DNA from: an uncultured beta proteobacterium
GTDB taxonomy: Bacteria; Pseudomonadota; Gammaproteobacteria; Burkholderiales; Burkholderiaceae_C
DNA length: 34,375 nt
Direction of reading: 5' to 3'
NCBI GenBank assembly: GCA_903828665.1
Contig: CAIKMZ010000049.1
Coordinates: 1-34,375 of the forward strand
A program made the position numbers and the translations under genes. Shown here one piece after another: positions 1 to 8,559 of the stretch. The notes under the pieces are model-generated. The model worked only from the letters and a program-made list of their open reading frames with translations, was not told where the DNA came from and searched no databases. Numbering within the stretch: the stretch's first letter is position 1; each line of letters begins with the position of its first letter.

Positions 1-26
1 CGTTTGATTTTCCCCAAAATTTCCAT
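1..26 (-). CDS. istA: IS21-family transposase IstA, N-terminal fragment
   Basis: Only the first eight codons are in the window: the minus strand reads ATG at 26-24 and encodes MEILGKIK before the edge. IstA proteins of this family commonly begin with a short M-E-hydrophobic-K/R start of this kind. A ribosome-binding signal is present just upstream, where the perfect palindrome GGTGATCACC at 27-36 is preceded by AAAA and extends an anti-16S-like AAGGTGATC; a second purine stretch, AGGAG, lies further up. The call depends on the combination of start, ribosome site and adjoining terminal repeats, because eight residues alone would not identify a protein. Confidence 0.55.
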
Positions 27-80
27 GGTGATCACCTTTTTTGCTCCTGCCTAAAAATCAGGCAGAGCCAGTAAAACACC

Positions 81-134
81 TGGGTCAGTTTTGGGTCGGC
101 ACAACCTCTATAAGTGGGTCAGTTTTCGGTCGGC
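81..134. repeat. Two 20-bp terminal direct repeats of the IS21-type end
   Basis: Copy 1 is at 81-100 (TGGGTCAGTTTTGGGTCGGC) and copy 2 at 115-134 (TGGGTCAGTTTTCGGTCGGC). They differ at one base and sit 34 bp apart. Spaced terminal repeats next to the end are typical transposase-binding sites in IS21-family elements. Confidence 0.8.
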
Positions 135-135
135 G

Positions 136-1920
136 TCAACAGCCAGTGGCTTGCAGACGCGCCACTTCCAGCGCCAGGTCGATCGCCAGGACCAACTCAT
201 CGAGCCGAACCGGTTTGGCGAGGTAGCGGAAAAAACCGGCGGCCAGGCCGTCTCGGATGTCATCGGGCATGGCATTCGCACTAAGGGCCAGCACCGGAAT
301 CTGACGAGTAGCCGGGTCGCCTCTCAGGAAGGACAAGAGTTCAAGTCCGCTCATATCCGGCAGATTGAGGTCCAGCAAAATCACATTGGGTCGGTGGCTG
401 CGCGCCATGTTGAAGCCCTGTGCCGCATCCGGCGCGCCCAACAAATGCAGATCGGGTCGGTCGGCGATCAATTGCCGAACCAGTTCCATATTGGCCGGAT
501 TGTCTTCCACATACAAGACGCTGTGCTGCTGGGTTCCGCCCTGCGGCACAGCTTCTTGTGCCAGCGCTGGTCGCTGCGTCGCAACCGTCACCGGCACTGC
601 CACAAGCGGGAGCTCGAACCAGAACATTGAACCTACGCCCTCCACGCTTTCGACGCCAATGGTGCCCCCCATTATTTCAACCAGGTGTTTGGATACCACC
701 AGCCCGATGCCGGTTCCATCGATCAAACCATGCTCCTGCCCAAGGCGGTTGAAAGGTTGAAATAGATGGGTCAGTTTGTCTGCACTCAGGCCTTCACCGC
801 TGTCACGCACCTCAATGCGCAGGCGATCCGCGCCAACGCTGGCAAAACTGACCTGGACCGTTCCGCCCGGGCGGTTGTACTTAACGCCGTTGGAGAGCAG
901 GTTCAAGAACAACTGCGTCAAGCGTACCCGGTCTGTCTGGACAAAGTACCGACGATCAAGCTCGGCAATGTTCAGGTGAATGTGATGTTGATCGGCCATC
1001 GGCTGAATCATGCCGGCGCAGTCGGCCAGGATGTCGGCCAGGCGAATGGCTTCCGGCAGGAGCGACAGATGGCCGGATTCGATCAATGACAAATCGAGAA
1101 TTTCCGTAATCAGGCCCAGCAGATACCAACCGGCCTTGAGGATGTGGTCGATTCTGACTTTCTGGGCCGGTGTTGGCATTGGCGAGGTCGCAGCCGCCAT
1201 TAACTGAGAAAATCCGAGAATGGCGTTCAGCGGTGAGCGCAGCTCATGGCTCATGCGCGAGAGAAAGTCGGACTTGGCCAGATTGGCCTTGTCCGCTGCC
1301 TTCACGGCGTTATCGAGCGCCAGGGCCTTTTCCTTCAAGGCCTGGTCAAGATGAATGCGATCTGAAATATCGGCCAGCAAGACATGGTGCATCCTTGCGC
1401 CGACACCGTCTTGTGTGACCCTGGCCTCCATGTGGGCCCAAAAGGTTTGCCCCTCTTTCGTCACCATGCGCAGTTCGCTGGACTGCGTCTGGCCGCTCTC
1501 GACAAGTCGCTTCAGGTGAAGGTAGTAAGCATCCTGATCGTCCTTGAGGATGAAACGATTGAATGGCTGTTTGATCAGCGCACCGCGGTCCATCCCGAGC
1601 AGCTTTGCAATGGTGAGGTTGGCCTTCAGTATGCTGCCCGAATCGCTCAGGCTGAGATAACCGACTGGCGCCAGTTCGTACAGATCAAAGTAACTGGCAC
1701 GCTCTTCATCAAGTTGCAGCTGGATGCGGCGCAACTCGTCGTTCTGCATTTCCAGCTCGATCTGGTGCACGCGCAACTCGTGCAGTGACTGCAGCAGTTG
1801 CTCGCGTGACAAGGCGTCGTCGCCCAGGGCCGCTTGCGCAAAGCGCTCACTGACCATCGCCGTGGCGCGCTGTTTTAATGCCGACATCAAAGGGGACTGA
1901 TGCGCGTCGTTAGCATCCAT
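136..1920 (-). CDS. PAS-containing hybrid histidine kinase with C-terminal receiver
   Basis: A 594-residue cytoplasmic sensor kinase with no evident transmembrane segment. A coiled-coil-like N-terminus (about 40-80) leads into a PAS domain (about 77-190, with YELAPVGYLSLSDSG). The HisKA dimerisation helix follows, with phospho-acceptor His225 in SHELRSPLNAILGF. The HATPase domain has N-box LNLLSNGVKY and G-boxes DSGEGLS and GTGIGLV. A receiver domain ends the protein, with Asp517 in VILLDLNLPDMSG and the conserved Lys in YLAKPV. The start is supported by GGAGG seven bases upstream of the ATG. The last codons are Gly-Cys-stop, where TGT TGA belongs to the IS21-type terminus, so the native C-terminal tail was probably replaced. 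The receiver itself looks complete. The partner HPt or output regulator is not in the window. Its position downstream of the pilus genes suggests, without proving, a role in surface or biofilm control. Confidence 0.9.
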   Translation of the reverse strand: MDANDAHQSPLMSALKQRATAMVSERFAQAALGDDALSREQLLQSLHELRVHQIELEMQNDELRRIQLQLDEERASYFDLYELAPVGYLSLSDSGSILKANLTIAKLLGMDRGALIKQPFNRFILKDDQDAYYLHLKRLVESGQTQSSELRMVTKEGQTFWAHMEARVTQDGVGARMHHVLLADISDRIHLDQALKEKALALDNAVKAADKANLAKSDFLSRMSHELRSPLNAILGFSQLMAAATSPMPTPAQKVRIDHILKAGWYLLGLITEILDLSLIESGHLSLLPEAIRLADILADCAGMIQPMADQHHIHLNIAELDRRYFVQTDRVRLTQLFLNLLSNGVKYNRPGGTVQVSFASVGADRLRIEVRDSGEGLSADKLTHLFQPFNRLGQEHGLIDGTGIGLVVSKHLVEIMGGTIGVESVEGVGSMFWFELPLVAVPVTVATQRPALAQEAVPQGGTQQHSVLYVEDNPANMELVRQLIADRPDLHLLGAPDAAQGFNMARSHRPNVILLDLNLPDMSGLELLSFLRGDPATRQIPVLALSANAMPDDIRDGLAAGFFRYLAKPVRLDELVLAIDLALEVARLQATGC

Positions 1921-2012
1921 GGGGCGCCTCCGGCGTCGGGTTGTAGTGTCCGATTATCACCGGTTTGCAAACGATTCGGCTACCGGGTCAAGGTCCCCTG
2001 GCCGGTGCAGTT

Positions 2013-3518
2013 CTAGCAGCCGCTGGCGGTCACGCCCTTGCCGTTGTCCTGAATCGTCAAGACGCTGGTCGCGGCGGCGCCGAGCGCATCAACCACCGTG
2101 ATGGTGATCGGGTAGGTACCCGAGAGCACATAGTCAGCCACGCCCCCTGGTGTGATGCAGCGTGTGCCGCTCACGGGCGAGGGTCCGACGGTGAGCGTTG
2201 AGCCAGTGAACTCGCCGACCGGCACGCTGCTGAGCAGCAGGTCACTGGTGAACGTGCGGTAGGGGCCGGTGCCGTTCTGGATCGCCAGCGCAATCGGCGC
2301 CGTGTAGTCTTCACCAATGCTCAGGGCAGCAGGCGAGAGCACAAGCACAGCAGGCGTCGGCAGGTTGGTCGTCGCGGTCAGCGTCAGCAGGCTGCTTTGT
2401 CCCAGCGCATCAATCACGGCCACCGTGGTGATGCCACCATGGAGCAAGGTGGCACTGAAACTGTCGCCACTGTTGCTCACCGAGCCCGGGACCAGCGTGG
2501 CAATGGCGGGATTGTTGACAACCAAACCATAGGAAGGAGATCCGCCGCTGACGCGGAAGGTCAGGACATCGCCGACATTGGCCGTGGCCGCGCTCGGCGT
2601 CACGACCAGTGGTGTCGAAGTGGTGCCGGAAACGGTGACACTGAGGCTCTGCGTTGCACCCACTGCATCGGTAATCACAACGCTGGAGCTGCCAGCGGCC
2701 AGGCCGACGATGCTCAGTGTGCCCGCCGTCACGCTCGCCGTGGCGTTGACCACGTTGCTGCTGACGACGCGATACGGCGGGGTTCCGCCGCCGATGGCGT
2801 AACTCGGTGCAGCACCGGTGGCAATTGTGATGGATGGCGGTGCCGTGGTGAACAAGGCCAGAACCGGTGTCACCACCGTGCCACTGGCCGCCTGCACGGT
2901 CACGGCCAGTGACAAGCGTGCATGGGCGGCATCAAAAACGCTGAGTGTTGCCGTGCCGCTCGATACACCGACCAGGCTCAGGCTGCTGCCCACGACGCTG
3001 GCCGTCACCACAGCCGGATTGCTGCTCACTACTTGGTAGCCGGCGCTGCCGCCACCGATTGTGTAACTGGCAGTGCCGGCCACAGCCAGCGTCACGCCAG
3101 TCTCGGGCGCCATCAGGTAGAACGCGGTGGCGGTGCCGGCACCGAGTACGGTGACGTCCAGTGTGACCGACAGGTTGGATGAATCGAAAACAACAATTTG
3201 TGCCGTGCCGGCGCTGTTGCCAGGGACGATCAGGCTGGTGCCGCCGAGCAGCGTAGCCGGCGAAACCGCGCTGTTGCTGCTGACCACCAGGTAGGGCGCT
3301 GCGCCACCACTGATGGCGTAGCTCTGGGCCGAGCCCAGCGTGACCGTGACCGCACTGGGCGCTATCACCCGCAGCGCCGCGACCTCGGCCACCGCTGCAA
3401 CCTCGTTGCGGTAGCCCGGAAAGCCATCACCACCACCGCAGGCGGCCAGTGTCAGTGTGGCCAGAAACAGGGCCAGGAAGCGGATCAATTGACCCTGCAG
3501 GCGGATGGTGGATTTCAT
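2013..3518 (-). CDS. Secreted lipoprotein with about five tandem Ig-like repeats
   Basis: A 501-residue protein with a lipoprotein signal: a basic start, a hydrophobic stretch FLALFLATLTLAAC, and a lipobox LAAC followed by GGGDG. The rest consists of about five repeats of 70-95 residues. The recurring pattern is a Thr/Val-rich strand, then SYxIGGGxxPYxVVSSN, then a loop and a V-x-D-x-x-G-x-x-x-x-L-x-V strand, as expected of bacterial Ig-like beta-sandwich domains. I chose the ATG at 3518 because GAGGAAAACAAT lies directly before it and the signal peptide starts there; an in-frame start at 3566 would add an implausible leader. It lies 44 bp downstream of mshN on the same strand and is probably co-transcribed, so an accessory pilus or adhesion role is likely. 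I do not recognise an exact family. Two cysteines late in the protein (about residues 450-501) could form a disulfide. Confidence 0.85.
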   Translation of the reverse strand: MKSTIRLQGQLIRFLALFLATLTLAACGGGDGFPGYRNEVAAVAEVAALRVIAPSAVTVTLGSAQSYAISGGAAPYLVVSSNSAVSPATLLGGTSLIVPGNSAGTAQIVVFDSSNLSVTLDVTVLGAGTATAFYLMAPETGVTLAVAGTASYTIGGGSAGYQVVSSNPAVVTASVVGSSLSLVGVSSGTATLSVFDAAHARLSLAVTVQAASGTVVTPVLALFTTAPPSITIATGAAPSYAIGGGTPPYRVVSSNVVNATASVTAGTLSIVGLAAGSSSVVITDAVGATQSLSVTVSGTTSTPLVVTPSAATANVGDVLTFRVSGGSPSYGLVVNNPAIATLVPGSVSNSGDSFSATLLHGGITTVAVIDALGQSSLLTLTATTNLPTPAVLVLSPAALSIGEDYTAPIALAIQNGTGPYRTFTSDLLLSSVPVGEFTGSTLTVGPSPVSGTRCITPGGVADYVLSGTYPITITVVDALGAAATSVLTIQDNGKGVTASGC

Positions 3519-3562
3519 ATTGTTTTCCTCGACCGTTACTCTGGATATACCTTGTGCTGCGC

Positions 3563-4609
3563 TCAATGCAGTTGTTGCAGCTGCTGCTCGACAAACTGAA
3601 GCAGTTGCGCACTGAGCAGGCCGCCGTCGCGGGCGCGCATGAAGGCCTCAGCGGCATCACTGTCCTTGCCCTGCGCCTGTAGTGAAATTCCGATACCGAC
3701 CAACCAGTTGGGCATTGCCGGATCGCTGCGCAGGGCGACAAGATAGTGCTGCACCGCTTCATCGTGGCGTTTGGCCCGCTGCAAGAGGACGGCATAAAAC
3801 CCGTGGTATTGCGGCTCGTCGCCGGCTGTCTGAACGCCCTGTGCCAGTGTGGCCAGGGCGTGATCGGTGTCGCCACGTTCGAGTTCCAGTCGCGCCAGCG
3901 CCATGGAGAAGCCGGTCTCGGTCGGGCTGCGCTTCAAGCCCTCACGCAAGAGCGCTGCGGCATCGTCGAGTGCATTGACTTCCACCAGCAGTGTTGCCAG
4001 CAACTGGCGCGCTTTGACGTGGTCCGCGTTCCGGCCCAACGCCTGCTGCAGGATCTGGCGGGCATCAACGCTTTGCCCCTGCTGCAACTGCGCAACGGCT
4101 TGCTTGTACAGGTTGTCGGCCTGCTGTTGTGGCGTGAAATGCTTGTGCGAATTGGCCGGCGCCGCTGCAGCGGGCGAACTTGCTACGCCGAGCGCATCGA
4201 ACGCCGCATCTTCAGGTGCCACGCGCGACGGCCGCTTGATCACCGCCTGCGCCAGTATTGGAGCGGAATCGACGGCAACCCTGACTTTGACTGGCAATGG
4301 CGCTTCGGCCACCGCTGCAAGCGTTGGCTGCGTCGGCACATCCAAAGTCGTTTGTGTGCGCATTGCGGCCACCGCTGGGCTCGATGCACTCAGTAACAGA
4401 TTGGGCAGGACTGCGCTTGGCTGCAACACCACCCAGGCTGAGACCAGGCCAGCGATTCCCAGCGCCAGCACCCCGGCCAGCGTTGCCGCGCGCGGCGCCG
4501 AAGTGCCAGTGGCAGACACTGCGTGCACATCGCCCGCCAGTGGCTGGCTACGGCTGTCGGCATCATGGCGCTGCTCCAAATCCTGCAGCATCTTGTTGAT
4601 CAGGCTCAT
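3563..4609 (-). CDS. mshN: MshN-like TPR protein of the MSHA pilus
   Basis: A 348-residue bitopic inner-membrane protein. The N-terminus MSLINKMLQDLEQR is characteristic of MshN-type proteins. One transmembrane helix (about 43-62) follows, then an Ala/Pro-rich linker. The C-terminal half (about 150-348) is made of TPR-like helical pairs, for example the segments starting ADNLYKQAVAQLQQG and HVKARQLLATLLVEV. The family assists assembly of the mannose-sensitive haemagglutinin pilus, probably as a periplasmic scaffold. The ATG overlaps the mshM stop in an ATGA arrangement, which fixes the start and implies translational coupling. An in-frame upstream extension to 4879 is read inside mshM and is rejected. 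Confidence 0.85.
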   Translation of the reverse strand: MSLINKMLQDLEQRHDADSRSQPLAGDVHAVSATGTSAPRAATLAGVLALGIAGLVSAWVVLQPSAVLPNLLLSASSPAVAAMRTQTTLDVPTQPTLAAVAEAPLPVKVRVAVDSAPILAQAVIKRPSRVAPEDAAFDALGVASSPAAAAPANSHKHFTPQQQADNLYKQAVAQLQQGQSVDARQILQQALGRNADHVKARQLLATLLVEVNALDDAAALLREGLKRSPTETGFSMALARLELERGDTDHALATLAQGVQTAGDEPQYHGFYAVLLQRAKRHDEAVQHYLVALRSDPAMPNWLVGIGISLQAQGKDSDAAEAFMRARDGGLLSAQLLQFVEQQLQQLH

Positions 4610-5511
4610 AGTCGGTACACCCATGCAGCGGCAGCCAGGCAGCTGCCCAAAAGAATCAGCAGCAGAACACCTTGCCTGCCGGCCAGGGGCTGACCACGCA
4701 GCGATGCGGTGTCGCCCAATGCGGAAAGAACATCGAACGCGCCAACCGTCTTCTTGCCCTTGCCGTAGGCGCTGAGCATGGCCTTGTGCGCCACGATGTT
4801 GAGCAAGCGTGGCGTGCGATGCGTTCTTCTTTGCATCAGCCACAGCGCCAGTGGGCTGAACATGCGGCCACCGCCCCAACCCGCCACCCGCAGGCGGTGG
4901 TGCAGGTAGTAGTCGGGTTCGCTGCGCGAGAGCGGACCGAGGTGGTAGTCGAAGGTAATACGTTGTTTGAGTTGGCGGATGGAAGGATGGTTGAGCTTGG
5001 TCTCAAGTTCGGGCTGCCCAAAGATGATCACTTGCAGCAGCTTGCGCTTTTCTGTTTCCAGGTTGGTCAGCAGGCGCAAGGCCTCCAGTGTCTCGATCGG
5101 CATGGCCTGGGCTTCGTCCAGGCACAGCACCACGCGCTTGCCGTCGCGCGTGAGGTCCATCAACCGGTGCGTCAAGGCCCTTTGCAGTTGGTGCTGGTTC
5201 GGGTGAGCGTCAGGCGCGAATTCAAGGCCGAGTTCAGAGCCCAGTTCCATGAACAGGGACAGGGGTTCCAGATAGGGGTTGGGAATGTAGGCGACATGAA
5301 AGTCCGGCCCCAGGCTCGTGATGAGCTTGCGGCACAACAAGGTCTTGCCAGTCCCGACCTCGCCGGTGATCTTGATGAAACCCTCGCCTGTGCGCGCCGC
5401 AATCAGCAAGGTATTGAGTGCCTCCTGCGAGCCGCCCGAGGCAAAGAAATAGCTGGTATCGGGCGTGATACTGAATGGAAACTCCCGAAGACCAAAATGC
5501 GCAAGGTACAT
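4606..5511 (-). CDS. mshM: MshM-like AAA ATPase (ExeA/GspA type)
   Basis: A 301-residue AAA+ ATPase of the ExeA/GspA type. The start MYLAHFGLREFPFSITPD is the typical opening of the family. Walker A is GEVGTGKT at residues 50-57 and Walker B is VVLCLDEAQA at about 130. Family-typical NLETEKRKLLQVIIFGQPEL and RLKQR-like elements follow. A hydrophobic helix near the C-terminus (about 281-299) should anchor it in the inner membrane. GspA-type ATPases help insert or multimerise the secretin through the cell wall, which fits its place directly after the secretin gene mshL (8 bp gap). It overlaps mshN by 4 bp. Confidence 0.9.
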   Translation of the reverse strand: MYLAHFGLREFPFSITPDTSYFFASGGSQEALNTLLIAARTGEGFIKITGEVGTGKTLLCRKLITSLGPDFHVAYIPNPYLEPLSLFMELGSELGLEFAPDAHPNQHQLQRALTHRLMDLTRDGKRVVLCLDEAQAMPIETLEALRLLTNLETEKRKLLQVIIFGQPELETKLNHPSIRQLKQRITFDYHLGPLSRSEPDYYLHHRLRVAGWGGGRMFSPLALWLMQRRTHRTPRLLNIVAHKAMLSAYGKGKKTVGAFDVLSALGDTASLRGQPLAGRQGVLLLILLGSCLAAAAWVYRL

Positions 5512-5519
5512 GGCGATGC

Positions 5520-7438
5520 CTAGTTGCGGGAGGCGCCTGGCGCGGTGGCGTCGAGGCGCTCAATGCGGCTCTGCGTGGCGGCGATGTCGTTGCCCCATGT
5601 GCTGTCGCCCTTGACCACGGTGGGCTTGAGTAGGATCACGAGTTCGCGTTTGACCGACTTCTGTTCGCCCCGGCTAAACAGGCTGCCTGCGGCCGGGACG
5701 TCGCCCAGGCCGGGGACCTTGGAGCGATTGTCGGCGCCGCTTTCGGTCATCAGACCACCAATTACGATCACCTGGCCGTCTTTGGTTTTGACCACGCTGT
5801 CGGTTTCGCTGATGCTGTTCACGGCAAAGGGCAGCGAACGGTCACCAGAAGATGAGATGATGGCAATCTTGTCGCGCACGGCAATGCTGTTGACCATCGA
5901 GTGCACGTGCAGCGTGATGCGGTCGCTGTCGTCAATTTGCGGGGTCACGTCCAGCGAAATACCGGAGAAAAAGGGCTGGTAGGTAATGGTCGGGTTGGTG
6001 GTGGTCGATGCGCTGCCGCCGGTGCCGGCCGTGATCTGGCCACCGGAGGCGTTGGTTACAAACGATTCTTCGCTGCCCACTTTCAGCACCGCTTTCTGGT
6101 TGTTCAGCGTCGCGATGCGCGGGCTGGAGAGCACGTGCACCTGCCCCTGGGTTTGCAGGAAGTTGATCAGCGCTGAAAAGTTGGTGAACTGCAGTGCCAC
6201 GCCCAGGCCAGCCGAGAAGGCATTGGGCGTTGCCACGCCCAGAAGTTGGGTGTTCAACAGCGAACCCAGACTGGTGCCGGCGTTGATGCTACCGGCTGCG
6301 GAGCTCTTGGTGCCGTCGATCAAACTGGTATTGGCGCCGACCGACACCTGATGCCAGCCGCGATTGAAGCCGGCCCAGTTAATGCCCTGCTGCGAGTCGG
6401 AGTTCAGCTCAACGTCGATGATCTTGGCCTCGATGATGACCTGGCGTTCAATATTGACCTGCATGGCGCGCAGCATGCTCTCGATGAGACGCAGTTCCTT
6501 GGGCATGCCGCGTACCAGAATTGTTCCACTCATCTGGTTGACCGTCATGGCGCGGCCTTCGCTGCAGCCGTCTACGCCGCGCAGACGCTCGCCCAGCTGT
6601 GAATCACCCACATAGGAGACATCGGCGCGCGAGGAATTGCCGGCATTGCTGCTACCACTGCTGCCACCTCGGGGCTGCTCCTTGGCGATCTGGCAGCCCA
6701 GCACGGTGCGCAGCGCATCTTCCATCTCGCCCCAGACATCTGACTTTGAAATTGTGCTCAGTGCGCTGGCCTGGATCGAGGCATAGCTGCCGGTGCTGCT
6801 ACCAGAAGCGCTACTGGCTGTGCTGTTGCCGATAGTGCTGCCCGACGCGGAGCCGCTGGAGCCGGAAGACGAGCCGCCAATCACCTGCAGATCACTCACA
6901 CCGCGGCGCTGACCCAGGATGTAGTTGACCTGGTAAAGCGAAGTCCGCAACTCGGGTGGCTGAACGTAGATGCGTGTGCCGTCCAGCGTGTACTCATAGC
7001 CATACAACTCGCGCACCGCATCGAGCGCCTCGAACACCGTGACGTCCTTGAGGTTGACCGTCAACCGCTCGGCGGCCTTGACTGTCGTTGCAGTGGCACT
7101 GGTCGTTGCCTGCGCACCCGCTACCGGTGCTGGCGTCGGTGGCACCGTCTTGGGGCTGAGCAGGATGCTGTAGCGCGTTTCGGAAACAATGGCCATCAGC
7201 ACCTGGTTGATCGGCGCATCAGTCACGACCAAATCGAAGCGTGCCTCCATCTGGCGCATGGATGTCTTGGGCATACCACCGCGCTGGGCAAGGCCACGGT
7301 GGCGGCCTTTTCTGCGGGCACTGCGGCTTGCTTGAGCGTGTCGCTGATGCGGTTCTGGGCCGAATGGTCCGGCTCTGGATAAAGGGAACTGCAGCCACAC
7401 AAGACGGCGACCGCGCAGGGAACTAGAACTCGTTTCAT
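5520..7438 (-). CDS. mshL: MshL outer-membrane secretin, apparent frameshift near N-terminus
   Basis: This is the outer-membrane secretin ring through which the pilus exits. The conserved body, read from 7274 down to 5520, has an STN/N-domain with FDLVVTDAPINQVLMAIVSE, a Ser/Gly-rich loop, N-domains, and the beta-domain with the secretin signature around VIVIGGLMTESG and RELVILLKPTVV. The natural start is at 7438, where ATG overlaps the mshK stop (ATGA) and begins the lipoprotein signal MKRVLVPCAVAVLCGCSS. That frame leaves the secretin frame at about 7274-7300 and ends at 7223. The span 5520-7438 is one base short of a whole number of codons, so a 1-nt deletion (real or a sequencing error) is the simplest cause. 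A single open frame beginning at 7451 exists, but its N-terminus is nonsense. Intact, the protein would be about 639 residues. Confidence 0.85.
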
Positions 7439-7860
7439 TGACCTTCTCCATTCAACACTTTGGTGCCGGGTTCAGTCCCGCCGCGCACAGGCTTTGACAG
7501 GTAAACCTTTTTTCTGACCGCAGGATTCATGCGCAAATCGGCCTTGGCCCCGTCCTTTTGCATCAGCACACCCTGTGAACCAATGGACAGCAGCCTGGCG
7601 CCCTGGTAACTTTCGCCGACACGAATCAGCTGGCCGTCGATGACGGCGAACTGGCGTTTGGCGCCCATCACAATGATTTGCACGCCGGCCGGTTCAGGAT
7701 CAGGGGCCGCTGTATCGCCACCTGCTGGCCGTGCTTGTGCTGCCAGCCATTGGGCAGCCGGCCGGGTGGGATCGTTTGGCAGGACGGTCTGCGCCGCAGC
7801 ACTTGCAAGCAAAGCGCAAAACAGCCAGGCCAGGATGCTGGAACGGTAGACGTTTTTCAT
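7435..7860 (-). CDS. mshK: MshK-like periplasmic protein of the pilus machine
   Basis: A 141-residue protein with a cleavable signal peptide (hydrophobic LAWLFCALLASAAAQ, cleavage probably after AAA near residue 23). A short Pro-rich linker contains NDPTRPA, a motif typical of MshK and of related PilP/GspC-type proteins. A small beta-domain follows with VQIIVMGAKRQFAVIDGQLI and VGESYQGARLLSI. Such proteins link the inner-membrane alignment complex to the secretin. GGAAGA lies just upstream of the ATG. The gene sits 12 bp after mshJ and its TGA overlaps the true mshL start. The symbol rests on gene order and the DPTRP-type motif rather than on strong sequence identity. Confidence 0.75.
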   Translation of the reverse strand: MKNVYRSSILAWLFCALLASAAAQTVLPNDPTRPAAQWLAAQARPAGGDTAAPDPEPAGVQIIVMGAKRQFAVIDGQLIRVGESYQGARLLSIGSQGVLMQKDGAKADLRMNPAVRKKVYLSKPVRGGTEPGTKVLNGEGQ

Positions 7861-7872
7861 GCTTCTTCCGTT

Positions 7873-8550
7873 TCAGCCCAGAGGCGATTCGGCGCGGTCG
7901 CTCACGGTGTAAATCGTTAGCATCAGCGTCGCTTGCGGGTAGGTTTGAACATCGAGCTTGACCTTGGCCCAGAACAGCCGGTTAGGGTTGGCTTGCAGGC
8001 TCTGCAGATAAGGCATCAAGCTCAGGTACTCGCCGCGCACAACCACCTCAACCCCGTGCTTGTACAGCGACTGACGCTGTTTGGTCGCAGGTGCTGCTGT
8101 TGCGCTGCCCGGGGCAGCAGCGGACGCGGTTGGTGACTTGTAAATCTCTTCCGGTGCCAGTGTCTTGAGCGACACCAGTGTCAGATCTGGGCGTGCTGCG
8201 ATTAGCTTGCGCAGGACTTCGCCTAGGCGCGCCTCGGTAAGCGCCGGCCCTAGCAGCAACTCGGCCTGTGCGAGCCGACGGCGCAAATCATCACGTTCGG
8301 CTTGCTCGGCAACGGAACCATCGGGTATCGGGCTGCCCGCCGGCTGCGCCAACACCTTGGCCATGGCGTCGAACTGTGTCTTCTGCTGGGCGATCTGCTG
8401 CTGCAGGCCCTTGTTCTTGTTGCGCTGCGGCCCGAGCAGGCTCAGGTCCAGCAACACGCTCAGCACCACCACAGCCGCCGCCACGGCCAGCAGGCGTTCG
8501 CGCAAGCTGAGTGCTTGAAACTTGAGCAGGACGGATCGCAGGTATTTCAT
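7873..8550 (-). CDS. mshJ: MshJ-like (PilO/GspM-type) alignment protein
   Basis: A 225-residue bitopic inner-membrane protein. A short cytoplasmic start is followed by one transmembrane helix (about 20-40, LLAVAAAVVVLSVLLDLSLL). A coiled coil rich in Gln, Lys and Glu (about 45-100) leads to a small ferredoxin-like periplasmic domain ending in KLDVQTYPQATLMLTIYTVS. This architecture is that of PilO/GspM-type proteins, which pair with PilN-like proteins to align platform and secretin. It lies 9 bp downstream of the PilN-like gene. The gene name follows position in the msh order. Confidence 0.8.
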   Translation of the reverse strand: MKYLRSVLLKFQALSLRERLLAVAAAVVVLSVLLDLSLLGPQRNKNKGLQQQIAQQKTQFDAMAKVLAQPAGSPIPDGSVAEQAERDDLRRRLAQAELLLGPALTEARLGEVLRKLIAARPDLTLVSLKTLAPEEIYKSPTASAAAPGSATAAPATKQRQSLYKHGVEVVVRGEYLSLMPYLQSLQANPNRLFWAKVKLDVQTYPQATLMLTIYTVSDRAESPLG

Positions 8551-8559
8551 GGCAGGTAC

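Larger units (their letters stand above)
1..141 (-). mobile_element. Terminus of an IS21-family insertion sequence (cut by window edge)
   Basis: Read on the minus strand the element begins at 141 with TGTTGACGCCGACCG, the TG...CA type of end used by IS21-family elements. It continues with two near-identical 20-bp terminal repeats, a spacer and the first codons of an IstA-like protein. IS21-family ends are known to carry several internal copies of such repeats before istA. The rest of the element lies outside the window to the left, so the other end and any target duplication cannot be seen. The end overlaps the last codons of the kinase gene at 136-1920, which shows where it inserted. Confidence 0.75.

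Noticed and set aside
41-65. Hairpin CTGCCT-N7-AGGCAG as a transcription terminator
   Set aside because: There is no T-run after the stem on either strand; it lies in the IS leader between terminal repeats and istA.
91-630. Long plus-strand open frame opposite the kinase
   Set aside because: It is antisense to a clear kinase gene, has no protein-family features and is explained by the codon bias of the minus-strand gene.
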